Translations under genes and position numbers: made by a program
Shown here: piece after piece, positions 1-8,179 of the stretch
How the letters are laid out: each line of letters opens with the position of its first letter
How positions within the stretch are numbered: the stretch's first letter is position 1
Source: Lachnospiraceae bacterium EP-SM-12S-S03
GTDB lineage: Bacteria > Bacillota > Clostridia > Lachnospirales > Lachnospiraceae
NCBI GenBank assembly: GCA_020540725.1
Contig: JAJBSL010000025.1
Coordinates: 1 to 34,256 of the forward strand
Length of the DNA: 34,256 bases
Reading direction: 5' to 3'
The notes under the pieces: model-generated
Seen by the model: only the letters and a program-made list of their open reading frames with translations
Databases searched by the model: none
What the model was told of the DNA's origin: nothing

Positions 1-28
1 CTTTATCATACACTATATTTTCCATTTG

Positions 29-70
29 GGACATAATCATAAATGATATATTAGGACATTATCATAAATG
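29..70. repeat. Two 17-bp direct repeats upstream of the amino-acid ABC operon
   Basis: GGACATAATCATAAATG at 29-45 recurs with one mismatch (GGACATTATCATAAATG) at 54-70, a 25-bp period. The block is bracketed by CCATTT (22-27) and AAATGG (66-71) in inverted orientation. It ends about 34 bp before a TTGACA -35-like hexamer, so a regulator binding site is a reasonable inference. No regulator gene is visible next to it in this window. Confidence 0.5.
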
Positions 71-104
71 GTTCATATTTTGAAGTGAAAAGTTATTTTT
101 AGTA

Positions 105-153
105 TTGACAAATATAAAACACTATGATAGTCTAAATCTACAATTTAGTGTAG
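105..153 (+). promoter_or_regulatory. Promoter and palindromic leader of the amino-acid ABC operon
   Basis: A perfect -35 TTGACA lies at 105-110. At 17-bp spacing the -10 would be TAGTCT (128-133), which is weak; a better-looking TATGAT (123-128) is too close at 12 bp. The region also holds a perfect 11-bp palindrome ACTATGATAGT (121-131) and CTACA-N6-TGTAG (138-153), both overlapping the expected transcription start. These could be operator sites. No riboswitch or T-box was recognised in the short leader. Confidence 0.4.
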
Positions 154-200
154 TAGAGTGATAACACGGTAAAATTTTACAGAGATTATGGAGGGATTAT

Positions 201-1019
201 ATGAAAAAGAGAGTAATTGCAATTTTAATGGCAACAGTAATGACAGCAACAATGTTTTCAGGATGTGGAATAAAGAAAGAAAAATCTGATAGTACAAAAG
301 ATACATCATTGGAGTATGTGAAAGAGAAAGGGACTCTTGTAGTTGGATTGGATCCTGCTTTCCCTCCAATGGGATTTACGGACGAGAATCAGCAGATTGT
401 AGGATTTGACATTGATTTGGCAAAAGAAGTGTGTGCGAGAATGGGAGTGGACCCGGAGTTTACACCGATAGATTGGGATACCAAGGAGCAGGAATTAAAT
501 ACGAAAGGAATTGACTGTATCTGGAATGGATTATCCAGATCGCCGGAACGAGAAAAACAGCTTTTATTGAGTGATACCTATATGTTAAATACACAGGTTG
601 CGGTTGTTCTTGCTGACAGTAAAGCAGAAAAACTTTCTGACCTTGCAGGGAAGACAGTTACGGTTCAAACAGCATCTACAGCAGAAGAAGCTATTGCCGC
701 AGATAAGGAATTTGCGGACTCTGTAAATATACTTTCTATTAAGGACAATGTACAGGCTATGCTGGAACTGGGGACGAATAGCGCGGACGCAGTTGTTATG
801 GATAAAGTAGTAGCTATGTATTATATGGAAAAAGAAGCAGGGAAATACAAGATTTTAGATGAAAGCCTTGCGGATGAAGAATATGCCATCGCTTTTCGAA
901 AAGGTGACAAAGCATTGTGCAACGAAGTGGTGAAAGTTTTGAAAGAGATGAGAGAAGACGGAACACTTGCTTCTATTGCAAAAAAATGGTTTGGAGAAGA
1001 TATTACTACATTGAAATAG
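201..1019 (+). CDS. Polar amino-acid ABC transporter substrate-binding lipoprotein
   Basis: This is a family 3 extracellular solute-binding protein that captures an amino acid outside the membrane and hands it to the permease encoded next. The start is a typical lipoprotein signal: MKKR, a hydrophobic stretch, then FSGC with the lipidated cysteine at residue 22. The mature part opens with the family hallmark GTLVVGLDPAFPPMGF followed by a GFDIDLAKEV segment. Its length of 272 aa is normal for the family. The ATG is preceded by GGAGGG at good spacing. It is first in a three-gene operon with permease and ATPase, and the gap to the permease is 15 bp. The exact substrate (glutamine, cystine, another amino acid) cannot be read from the sequence. 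Confidence 0.93.
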   Translation: MKKRVIAILMATVMTATMFSGCGIKKEKSDSTKDTSLEYVKEKGTLVVGLDPAFPPMGFTDENQQIVGFDIDLAKEVCARMGVDPEFTPIDWDTKEQELNTKGIDCIWNGLSRSPEREKQLLLSDTYMLNTQVAVVLADSKAEKLSDLAGKTVTVQTASTAEEAIAADKEFADSVNILSIKDNVQAMLELGTNSADAVVMDKVVAMYYMEKEAGKYKILDESLADEEYAIAFRKGDKALCNEVVKVLKEMREDGTLASIAKKWFGEDITTLK

Positions 1020-1034
1020 CAGGAGAACGAAAAG

Positions 1035-1685
1035 ATGACAACAGTGGAATTGTTTCGATTTATTGGTTATATGTGCGAAGCGGCAGGGACAACTTTGAGT
1101 GTATTTTTTCTGACGTTGTTATTTGGACTTCCCTTGGGATTGGTTGCATGTATGGGAAGAATGTCAAAAGCAAAGCCTGTTCGCTTGATTACAAAAATCT
1201 ATCTGCTTGTAATGAGAGGTACACCCCTTTTATTACAGCTTATGTTTTTTAAATATGCACCGTACTATATATTTGGTGTGACAATGGAAACTTATACAGC
1301 GGGTATCGTTGCTTTTTCTGTAAATTATGCGGCATATTTTGCGGAGATATACCGAAGCGGTATGGAGTCTATTCCAAAAGGACAAAAAGAAGCTGCGTTT
1401 ATTCTTGGATTCACGAAAACGCAGACATTTTTTAAAATCATACTTCCACAAGTGATCAAACGAATTCTACCACCAATGGGAAGTGAATTCATGACACTTG
1501 TGAAGGATACTTCTTTGATTCAGATTATTGGTGTTGCGGAAATGTATAAACTGGCAACACAGACCATGGCAAGAGAAGTAACGGTAATCCCCTTGGTCGT
1601 GGCAGGGGTATTCTATCTTGTAATGAATGGCGTGGTTGAGAAAGTATTTTCCATGACAGAGAAAAAGCTGTCCTATTATCAGTAG
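1035..1685 (+). CDS. Amino-acid ABC transporter permease (His/Glu/Gln/Arg/opine family)
   Basis: This is the membrane-spanning subunit of the amino-acid importer. It is 216 aa long with hydrophobic segments near residues 12-40, 55-75, 85-105 and 180-205. Permease family features are visible: YLLVMRGTPLLLQLMF near residue 60, NYAAYFAEIYRSGMESIPKGQ near 100, and the EAA cytoplasmic loop (EAAFILGFTKTQTFFKIILP) near 118, which couples to the ATPase. One gene probably forms a homodimeric channel because no second permease is present. It sits 15 bp after the binding protein and 12 bp before the ATPase, with a GGAGAA ribosome site, so co-translation is expected. Confidence 0.93.
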   Translation: MTTVELFRFIGYMCEAAGTTLSVFFLTLLFGLPLGLVACMGRMSKAKPVRLITKIYLLVMRGTPLLLQLMFFKYAPYYIFGVTMETYTAGIVAFSVNYAAYFAEIYRSGMESIPKGQKEAAFILGFTKTQTFFKIILPQVIKRILPPMGSEFMTLVKDTSLIQIIGVAEMYKLATQTMAREVTVIPLVVAGVFYLVMNGVVEKVFSMTEKKLSYYQ

Positions 1686-1697
1686 GAGGGAAAAATT

Positions 1698-2381
1698 ATG
1701 TGTGTGTTAACAGTGAAAAACGTGCAGAAAAGTTTCGGTAAAATAAGAGTGTTAAAAGATATTTCACTTGCAGTACAGGATGGAGAAATCGTTTCAATCA
1801 TTGGAGCTTCGGGTTCTGGAAAATCCACATTGCTTCGATGTATTACAAAACTGGAAACTCCGGATTTTGGAGAAATTCGAATGAAAGGGAAAGCAGGACT
1901 TGTGTTTCAGAACTTTAATCTTTTTCCACATTACAGTGTGTTGAGAAATATTACGGAGGCGCCGATTCATGTGATGAATATATCGAGAGAAGAAGCAGAA
2001 AAAGAAGCAATGGGACTTCTGAAAAGATTGGGGCTGGAAGAGAAAGCTGACGCGTATCCGTATCAATTATCCGGTGGGCAGGCGCAGAGGGTATCCATTG
2101 CAAGGGCGCTTGCGCTGAAGCCTAATATTCTCTTTTTTGACGAACCGACATCGGCTCTTGATCCGGAACTGACAGGCGAGGTGCTGAAAGTCATTCGTTC
2201 TTTGGCAGATTTGAATATGACAATGGTAATCGTAACACATGAAATGGAGTTTGCAAGAGAATTGTCAGACCGGATTGTATTTATGGATCGAGGGATCATT
2301 GCAGAAGAAGGAACACCGGAAGAAATTTTTACTTCTGAGAATGTGCGGGTGAAGGAATTCCTTGGGAAGTTTCATCATTAG
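1698..2381 (+). CDS. Amino-acid ABC transporter ATP-binding protein (GlnQ-like)
   Basis: This cytoplasmic ATPase powers the amino-acid importer. Walker [10 protein letters not shown] lies at residues 36-44, the Q-loop in [10 protein letters not shown] near 69-78, the signature LSGGQ at 124-128, Walker [14 protein letters not shown] around 144-156, and the switch histidine in VTHE at 181. It is 227 aa, somewhat shorter than the usual 240-250. The missing residues fall between Walker A and the Q-loop, where the normal loop is trimmed to about [16 protein letters not shown]. All catalytic elements are intact, so it should be active. The ribosome site is AGGAGGG. The following exporter gene has its own promoter. 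Confidence 0.93.
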   Translation: MCVLTVKNVQKSFGKIRVLKDISLAVQDGEIVSIIGASGSGKSTLLRCITKLETPDFGEIRMKGKAGLVFQNFNLFPHYSVLRNITEAPIHVMNISREEAEKEAMGLLKRLGLEEKADAYPYQLSGGQAQRVSIARALALKPNILFFDEPTSALDPELTGEVLKVIRSLADLNMTMVIVTHEMEFARELSDRIVFMDRGIIAEEGTPEEIFTSENVRVKEFLGKFHH

Positions 2382-2402
2382 AAAATGTATGTTAGATTTT
2401 GC

Positions 2403-2432
2403 TTGGCATGGGGTATGGTGTTCATGTATAAT
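2403..2432 (+). promoter_or_regulatory. Promoter for the ThrE-type exporter genes
   Basis: TTGGCA (2403-2408) and TATAAT (2427-2432) are separated by 18 bp, a good sigma-A match. The predicted start near 2440 separates the exporter pair from the ABC operon, although no terminator is visible between them. Confidence 0.65.
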
Positions 2433-2513
2433 ATAGAAAACATAAAGGAGTGGTATCCGAGGATGTCATTCCTTTTTCATTCCAATGGGAAATTTCTGGA
2501 AAGGAATAGGAAA

Positions 2514-3302
2514 ATGAACAACGAACGTTTGATAGAGACGGCAGTTCTTGCCGGCGAGATTATGTTAAAAAGTGGTGCGGAAGCTTACCGGGTGGAAGAT
2601 ACCATGAGTCATATTTTGAAAAATGCAGATGCAGAAACGAAAGAAGTCATTGTTATGACTACAGCGATCATGGCAGAGCTGGAAGTGAAGGGAGAGCAGC
2701 CTTTGATACGGATCAAGAGGGTTCATAACCGAGGAATTGATCTGAACAAGGTTGTGCTTGTAAATGATACGTCCCGAAAATTGTGTAATGGAGAAATTAC
2801 GGTAAAAGAAGCTTATGAGAAGATGATGCAGATTTCCAAGGACACATACAAACAATACACATCGGAGTGGTTTATGCTTCTGACGTACATTGGCGCTGTT
2901 ATTGGATTTACGATTATGTTCGGTGGAAAATTGAATGAGATTCTCGGAGCCATATGTACGGGCGGGATTTTAGCGTTTTGTCAGATATTTGGAGGAAAAC
3001 TTCGGGTAAACGGATTTATGCTGGAAACAGTTTCGGCTATGGCGGTGACAGCGCTTTCGATTTTATTGAAAGCTTTTGTCCCGGCTACGATTAATATCAA
3101 TGCGTTGATCGTAGGTTCAATCATGCCCATGGTTCCTGGGGTTTCCATTACAAATGCAGTAAGAGATACTTTGCAGGGAGATTATCTCACCGGAGGTTCC
3201 CGCATGATGGAAGCTTTCATCCACGCGGCGGCGATTGCGCTTGGAGTAGGAATCGGGATGGCGATTTTTGGAAGTAAATTTATTGGGAGGACAGTGCTAT
3301 GA
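2514..3302 (+). CDS. Threonine/serine exporter family protein, N-terminal half (ThrE/YjjP-like, DUF1212)
   Basis: This is the larger subunit of a split ThrE/YjjPB-type exporter that moves small metabolites (threonine, serine or dicarboxylates, depending on the member) out of the cell. The N-terminal cytoplasmic part shows family features: AGEIMLKSGAEAYRVEDTM and VNDTSRKL. It is followed by several membrane segments in the second half, including MPMVPGVSITNAVRDTLQGD. I chose the ATG at 2514 (262 aa) because AAAGGA lies 8 bp upstream and conservation begins there. An in-frame ATG at 2463 is possible but its spacing is poorer. The stop overlaps the start of the next gene (ATGA), so the two halves are translationally coupled. 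Confidence 0.87.
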   Translation: MNNERLIETAVLAGEIMLKSGAEAYRVEDTMSHILKNADAETKEVIVMTTAIMAELEVKGEQPLIRIKRVHNRGIDLNKVVLVNDTSRKLCNGEITVKEAYEKMMQISKDTYKQYTSEWFMLLTYIGAVIGFTIMFGGKLNEILGAICTGGILAFCQIFGGKLRVNGFMLETVSAMAVTALSILLKAFVPATININALIVGSIMPMVPGVSITNAVRDTLQGDYLTGGSRMMEAFIHAAAIALGVGIGMAIFGSKFIGRTVL

Positions 3303-3742
3303 TTCTTCAGATTGTAGGTGCTTTTGTGGCCATGTACTGGTTTGCGGTTTTGATCGAGACACCGAAGAAATATTTGCCGGTAGCCGGTGTTGTTGCTTCT
3401 GTAGGATGGTTTGTATATCTTACTTGTGAAAACATGGGGGCAGATGCAACACTTGCAACCTTTTGTTCGGCGGTGACAGTTACTTTCATTTCTCATGCGC
3501 TGGCAAGAAAGTATAAGACACCTGTGACGATATTTTTGATCGCAGGAATCATTCCTACCGTACCCGGAGCGACGATGTATCGGATTGCTTACTATGTGAT
3601 TTTGGGAGACAATGATATGTCTGTTTACTATCTTATGGAAATGTTCAAAATAGCAGGAGCCATTGCAGTGGCTATCTTTATTGTGGACTCTTTGATCCGC
3701 ATTTTTTACAGAACAGGTTCAAAAAGAAGTTCAAAAATGTAA
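3299..3742 (+). CDS. Threonine/serine exporter family protein, C-terminal half (ThrE/YjjB-like, DUF3815)
   Basis: This is the small membrane subunit of the split exporter. It is 147 aa and almost wholly hydrophobic, with about four membrane segments and a PTVPGATMYRIAYYVI motif that mirrors the MPMVPGVS motif of its partner. In some bacteria both halves are fused as ThrE; in E. coli they are YjjP and YjjB. The ATG overlaps the partner's stop codon by 4 bp. No clear terminator follows, and the next gene has its own promoter about 90 bp downstream. The substrate is not determined by sequence. Confidence 0.87.
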   Translation: MILQIVGAFVAMYWFAVLIETPKKYLPVAGVVASVGWFVYLTCENMGADATLATFCSAVTVTFISHALARKYKTPVTIFLIAGIIPTVPGATMYRIAYYVILGDNDMSVYYLMEMFKIAGAIAVAIFIVDSLIRIFYRTGSKRSSKM

Positions 3743-3830
3743 AAATGAATAAAATAAACGAATGAATTGCAAAACTGCTTGATAAAATATACGAAAAAGG
3801 AAAAATCAGAAGAAAAAATGAAAGAATTAG

Positions 3831-3859
3831 TTGACGAAAAGTCAAAAAGTGTTTAAAAT
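3831..3859 (+). promoter_or_regulatory. Promoter for the aminotransferase gene
   Basis: TTGACG (3831-3836) and TAAAAT (3854-3859) lie 17 bp apart. The predicted start near 3866 lies downstream of an in-frame TTG at 3831, so that TTG cannot be the true start codon of the aminotransferase. The ATG at 3894 fits. Confidence 0.65.
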
Positions 3860-3893
3860 AGCAGTTAATGAGAAAAGAGCAGGAGGTTTTGCA

Positions 3894-5177
3894 ATGACGG
3901 CATACAGAGATTTGAGCAGAGAAGAATTATTGTTATTGAAAAATGACTTGGAAGAACAGTTTCAAGAAGTGAAAGCGAAGGGATTGAATTTGGATATGTC
4001 CCGTGGAAAACCATCCGCAGCGCAACTGGACCTTGCGATGGGAATGATGGATGTTCTGAACAGTGAAACAGATTTAAGATGTATGGAAGGTGTGGACTGC
4101 AGAAACTATGGTGTGCTTGATGGAATCGGAGAGATTAAGCAGCTTCTTGCAGATTTGATTGAAGTGCCGAAGGACAATATTGTGGTATTCGGCAATTCCA
4201 GCTTAAATGTGATGTATGATACGGTTGCGCGTTCCATGACACATGGAGTTATGGGAAGCACTCCTTGGTGCAAACTGGATAAAGTGAAGTTTTTATGTCC
4301 GGTACCTGGTTATGACAGACATTTTGCGATTACAGAGCATTTCGGAATTGAAATGATCAATGTTCCGATGACAGATGATGGACCAGATATGGATGTTGTA
4401 GAGAAACTTGTTGCAGAAGATGAAGCAATCAAAGGAATCTGGTGTGTTCCTAAATATTCAAATCCACAGGGAATCACATATTCTGACGAGACGGTGCATC
4501 GTTTTGCCAAATTACAGCCGGCTGCAAAAGATTTCCGTATTTATTGGGATAATGCATATAATATCCATCATCTTTATGATGACAAGCAGGATTATCTGAT
4601 TGAGATCCTTATGGAATGTAAGAAGGCAGGAAATGAAGACATGGTTTATAAATTCTGTTCCACTTCCAAGGTGAGCTTCCCGGGATCCGGAATTGCCGCA
4701 ATTGCCGCATCAGATGCCAACTTGGTGGATATTAGAAATCAAATGAAGATTCAGACAATCGGACATGATAAATTGAATCAGCTTCGACACGTGCGGTTTT
4801 ATAAGAATATTCATGGAATGGTAGAACACATGAAACTTCATGCGGAGATTTTGCGTCCGAAGTTTGAAACTGTATTGAATACATTGGAAAGAGAACTTGG
4901 TGGTTTGGAGATCGGTTCCTGGCTAAGACCGAGAGGAGGCTACTTCATTTCCTTTGATTCTATGGAAGGATGTGCCAAGGCAATTGTTGCGAAGGCGAAA
5001 GAGGCAGGTCTCATTATGACTCCGGCAGGCGCAACATTTCCATATGGAAAAGATCCGAAAGATACCAATATCCGTATCGCACCATCTTATCCGACACCGG
5101 AAGAGCTGGCGGTTGCAACAGAGATTTTTGTGTTAAGTGTAAAACTTGTAAGTATTGAGAAACTCTTGAATGCGTAG
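3894..5177 (+). CDS. PLP-dependent aminotransferase (class Ic aspartate aminotransferase-like)
   Basis: This is a cytoplasmic fold-type I aminotransferase of 427 aa. It resembles the group of Asp/Ala-type aminotransferases often annotated as class Ic or with a MocR-like aminotransferase domain. Visible features are MSRGKPSAAQLDLAMGM at the N-terminus, NYGVLDGIGEIKQLL for substrate and cofactor contacts, SNPQG near 189-193, YWDNAYNIHHL with Asp219 and Tyr222 facing the PLP ring, STSK with the Schiff-base lysine at residue 259, and RPRGGYFISF. The start at 3894 has AGGAGG at 7-8 bp and sits behind a good promoter. It is a single-gene unit closed by a terminator. Amino donor specificity is inferred only. 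Confidence 0.88.
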   Translation: MTAYRDLSREELLLLKNDLEEQFQEVKAKGLNLDMSRGKPSAAQLDLAMGMMDVLNSETDLRCMEGVDCRNYGVLDGIGEIKQLLADLIEVPKDNIVVFGNSSLNVMYDTVARSMTHGVMGSTPWCKLDKVKFLCPVPGYDRHFAITEHFGIEMINVPMTDDGPDMDVVEKLVAEDEAIKGIWCVPKYSNPQGITYSDETVHRFAKLQPAAKDFRIYWDNAYNIHHLYDDKQDYLIEILMECKKAGNEDMVYKFCSTSKVSFPGSGIAAIAASDANLVDIRNQMKIQTIGHDKLNQLRHVRFYKNIHGMVEHMKLHAEILRPKFETVLNTLERELGGLEIGSWLRPRGGYFISFDSMEGCAKAIVAKAKEAGLIMTPAGATFPYGKDPKDTNIRIAPSYPTPEELAVATEIFVLSVKLVSIEKLLNA

Positions 5178-5199
5178 GAAGAGACTTCGAACATGTAGC

Positions 5200-5233
5200 A
5201 AAAAAGATTGTGTAGTTGCACAATCTTTTTGTT
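5200..5233 (+). terminator. Rho-independent terminator after the aminotransferase
   Basis: The arms AAAAAGATTGTG (5201-5212) and CACAATCTTTTT (5219-5230) form a perfect 12-bp stem with a 6-nt loop. The stem ends in a T-run. Confidence 0.85.
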
Positions 5234-5323
5234 TGTAATGGCAATGAGCCTTTTGGCACTTCCGGTGAGGGCATACCGAAATTCCGCAATCTAAAAAACG
5301 CAGTGGAATATATTGTCAAATTT

Positions 5324-5332
5324 TGTTATAAT
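5324..5332 (+). promoter_or_regulatory. Extended -10 promoter for the CapA-family gene
   Basis: TGTTATAAT (5324-5332) matches an extended -10 element. No good -35 lies 17 bp upstream; the TTGTCA at 5313 is only 8 bp away and cannot serve. The element lies inside the longer reading frame, supporting the ATG at 5361 as the real start. Confidence 0.5.
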
Positions 5333-5360
5333 GAGGCAAGGGGAGCGGAACGGAGTTTTT

Positions 5361-6620
5361 ATGGAAAGTGGAAAGAGAGACGGGATTAAGAACAGAAAAA
5401 GGCGTTTGATACGAAGAAGATGGAGAAGGCGCAGAAAGGCGGCATCAGTCATTCTTCTAGGCGTTTTGATTATAGGATTGGCAATTTTCCTCGGTCATAA
5501 GTGTTTGGAATTGATGGGCAAGACCGTAATGACATCCCAAAAGGGGAAGAACATTGTCGCTGAGGAGAAAAAATATGTGGAAGTGAAGTTATCTATGGTA
5601 GGTGATATTTTAACACACACACAGGTAATGGAAAGCGGCAGAAGAAGTGATGGAAGTTATCATTATAATCATCTGTTCCGAAACGTGAAGAAGCAGATGG
5701 AGAGTTCCGATATTGCAATTGCCAATCAGGAAGTGATTTTGGGTGGAACAGAACTTGGACTTTCTTCCTATCCCGATTTCAATGCACCACAGGAGATTGG
5801 AGACGCTCTTGCAGCATCTGGTTTTAATACGATTTTACATGCAACCAATCACACAATGGACAAAGGGGAAGAGGCAGTAAACAATACTTTGGAATTTTGG
5901 AAAGAGAAACACCCGGAAGTATCCGTGCTTGGTATTCATGAGACACAGGAAGAACAGGATGAGATTCATATATTCGAAAAAGATGGTTTCAAGATTGCAA
6001 TTCTAAATTACACTTATGGACTCAATGGCATAAAGCTTCCGAAGAATCGACCGTATCTGGTTGACCTTATGGACAAAGAAAAGATGGATGAGGATTTAAA
6101 GAAAGCTGAAAAGTTGGCGGATTTTACTGTGGTATGTCCTCACTGGGGAACGGAATATCAGTTTGAAGAGACAGAGGAGCAAAAAGAATGGACACAATTT
6201 TTCCTGGAAAGAGGAGTGGATCTTGTACTCGGAGCCCATCCTCATGTGATCGAACCTGTAAAATGGGTGGAAGATGGAGAAAATAAAATGTTGGTCTATT
6301 ATTCTTTAGGTAACTTTGTGTCCCGCCAGGATAAATGGTATACTATGCTAGGCGCCATGGCAAACGTGACCATCCGGAAAGATTCCAAAGGAAAAGTATC
6401 AATTACAGACTATGGAGTGGAGCCGCTTGTTACACATATTGGAACTACGGAAGAAGACTACACAACATACTATTTGAAAGATTATACAGAGGAGCTGGCA
6501 AAGAAAAATAAGATCAGAAACCAGTATTCGGAATTCTCAATAAAGAAACTGGAAGAGCTAAGCAAGGATGTATTTGGAGATTTATACAAGAGTGGGACAC
6601 AAGCTGAAGGTAACACGTAG
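5361..6620 (+). CDS. CapA family membrane-anchored protein (poly-gamma-glutamate synthesis CapA-like)
   Basis: The protein has a very basic cytoplasmic tail (residues 9-26, mostly Arg/Lys), one membrane anchor (about 27-45) and an extracellular domain of the CapA/calcineurin-like fold. Family motifs are MVGDILTH (Asp82), NQEVILGG, HATNHTMDKGEEA, CPHWGTEYQ, VLGAHPHVIEP and SLGNF. CapA proteins take part in poly-gamma-glutamate capsule export in Bacillus, but many clostridial members are stand-alone and of unknown role. Here no capBC genes are adjacent, so a capsule function is not supported by context. The start at 5361 (419 aa) is chosen from the -10 position and the GGAG just upstream. A longer frame from TTG 5313 is rejected. 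Confidence 0.85.
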   Translation: MESGKRDGIKNRKRRLIRRRWRRRRKAASVILLGVLIIGLAIFLGHKCLELMGKTVMTSQKGKNIVAEEKKYVEVKLSMVGDILTHTQVMESGRRSDGSYHYNHLFRNVKKQMESSDIAIANQEVILGGTELGLSSYPDFNAPQEIGDALAASGFNTILHATNHTMDKGEEAVNNTLEFWKEKHPEVSVLGIHETQEEQDEIHIFEKDGFKIAILNYTYGLNGIKLPKNRPYLVDLMDKEKMDEDLKKAEKLADFTVVCPHWGTEYQFEETEEQKEWTQFFLERGVDLVLGAHPHVIEPVKWVEDGENKMLVYYSLGNFVSRQDKWYTMLGAMANVTIRKDSKGKVSITDYGVEPLVTHIGTTEEDYTTYYLKDYTEELAKKNKIRNQYSEFSIKKLEELSKDVFGDLYKSGTQAEGNT

Positions 6621-6644
6621 AAAGAAGGCGAACTTAATTTAGTG

Positions 6645-6673
6645 TTGCCAACCAGATTCGATAGTTATATAAT
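6645..6673 (+). promoter_or_regulatory. Promoter for gltX and the helicase gene
   Basis: TTGCCA (6645-6650) and TATAAT (6668-6673) are spaced by 17 bp. The leader is about 30 nt, too short for a T-box. Confidence 0.7.
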
Positions 6674-6709
6674 ATGGGTCAGAGTCAATAGAGAATAGGA
6701 GAGATAAAA

Positions 6710-8167
6710 ATGAGTAAAGTAAGAACACGATTTGCACCAAGCCCGACAGGCAGAATGCATGTGGGGAATCTTAGAACAGCGCTCTATGCGTATTTGATCG
6801 CAAAACATGAGGATGGAGATTTTGTTCTCCGTATTGAAGACACAGATCAGGAGCGTTATGTGGAAGGTGCCGTAGACATTATTTATAGAACACTGGAAAA
6901 GACAGGTTTACTTCATGATGAAGGGCCGGATAAAGACGGCGGATATGGACCATACGTGCAGAGTGAGCGTAATGCATCCGGTCTTTATCTCAAGTATGCA
7001 AAACAGTTGATCGAGCAGGGGGATGCGTATTACTGTTTCTGTGACAAAGAGAGATTGGAGTCACTGAGAAGTTCTGTATCTGAAAACGGAACAGAGATTG
7101 TAGTGTATGACAAACACTGTTTGCATTTGAGTAAAGAAGAGATTGAAGCAAATCTTGCAGCAGGGAAACCATATGTAATCCGTATCAATATGCCGACAGA
7201 AGGGACAACAACATTCCACGATGAAATTTACGGAGATATCACAGTTCCGAATGCAGAACTGGATGATATGATCTTAATCAAATCGGATGGGTTCCCGACT
7301 TACAATTTTGCCAATGTAATTGATGATCATCTTCAGAAAATCACACATGTGGTACGCGGTAACGAGTATCTGTCTTCCGCACCGAAGTACAATAGATTGT
7401 ATGAGGCATTTGGATGGGATGTTCCGGTTTATGTACACTGTCCGCTTATTACAGACGAGACACATAAGAAATTGAGCAAAAGATGTGGACATTCTTCTTA
7501 TGAAGATTTGATCGCACAGGGATATCTGACAGAGGCAGTTGTGAACTTCGTGGCTCTTTTGGGATGGAGCCCAACGGATAATCGAGAGATTTTCTCGTTG
7601 GAAGAATTGGTAAAAGCATTTGATTATCACCATATGAGTAAATCTCCGGCTGTATTTGATACAGTGAAATTGAAATGGATGAATGGCGAATACATGAAAG
7701 CCATGGATTTTGAGAAATTTTTTGATATAGCGAAGCCTTATATCGAAGAAGTTGTGACAAAAGATTACGATCTGAAGAAGATTGCAGCTCTTGTACAATC
7801 CAGAATCGAAATACTTCCGGATATCAAAGAACATATTGACTTCTTTGAAGAACTACCGGAATACGATACAGCAATGTATACACATAAAAAGATGAAGACA
7901 AATGAGGAGACATCCTTAGAAGTTTTAAAAGATATGGTTCCGATTCTTGAGGCACAAGAAGACTTTAGCAATGATGCGCTTTTCGCACTTTTGAAAAAAT
8001 ATGTAGAAGAAAAGGGTGTGAAAGTTGGTTATGTAATGTGGCCGGTAAGAACTGCTGTTTCCGGAAAACAGAATACACCGGGCGGAGCTACAGAACTTAT
8101 GGAAATTCTTGGGAAAGAAGAATCTTTGAAACGTATTAGAAAAGGTATTGAACTTTTAAGCAAATAG
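6710..8167 (+). CDS. gltX: Glutamyl-tRNA synthetase
   Basis: This enzyme charges tRNA-Glu (and, in many Firmicutes, also tRNA-Gln before amidation) with glutamate, using ATP, in the cytoplasm. It is a class I synthetase of 485 aa, the normal bacterial size. The HIGH-type motif is [11 protein letters not shown] (His17), and the KMSKS-type motif is KLSKR at residues 254-258. A zinc site of the E. coli type is visible: Cys109-x-Cys111 and Tyr133-xxx-Cys137-x-His139. ADRVRGNE-like positioning is represented by [11 protein letters not shown]. The ribosome site AGGAGA precedes the ATG. The helicase gene follows 12 bp later, so the two probably share a transcript. Confidence 0.97.
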   Translation: MSKVRTRFAPSPTGRMHVGNLRTALYAYLIAKHEDGDFVLRIEDTDQERYVEGAVDIIYRTLEKTGLLHDEGPDKDGGYGPYVQSERNASGLYLKYAKQLIEQGDAYYCFCDKERLESLRSSVSENGTEIVVYDKHCLHLSKEEIEANLAAGKPYVIRINMPTEGTTTFHDEIYGDITVPNAELDDMILIKSDGFPTYNFANVIDDHLQKITHVVRGNEYLSSAPKYNRLYEAFGWDVPVYVHCPLITDETHKKLSKRCGHSSYEDLIAQGYLTEAVVNFVALLGWSPTDNREIFSLEELVKAFDYHHMSKSPAVFDTVKLKWMNGEYMKAMDFEKFFDIAKPYIEEVVTKDYDLKKIAALVQSRIEILPDIKEHIDFFEELPEYDTAMYTHKKMKTNEETSLEVLKDMVPILEAQEDFSNDALFALLKKYVEEKGVKVGYVMWPVRTAVSGKQNTPGGATELMEILGKEESLKRIRKGIELLSK

Positions 8168-8179
8168 GAAAGAGGAAAT

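Noticed and set aside
3831..3893. Upstream TTG start of the aminotransferase
   Set aside because: The TTG is part of a TTGACG -35 with TAAAAT at 17 bp, and AGGAGG marks the ATG at 3894.
5313..5360. Longer start (TTG) for the CapA-family protein, with TTGTCA as a -35
   Set aside because: The extended -10 TGTTATAAT lies inside this stretch, and TTGTCA is only 8 bp from it. The ATG at 5361 with GGAG upstream fits better.
6621..6709. T-box or riboswitch before gltX
   Set aside because: The leader after the promoter is only about 30 nt, with no specifier loop or terminator/antiterminator pair.
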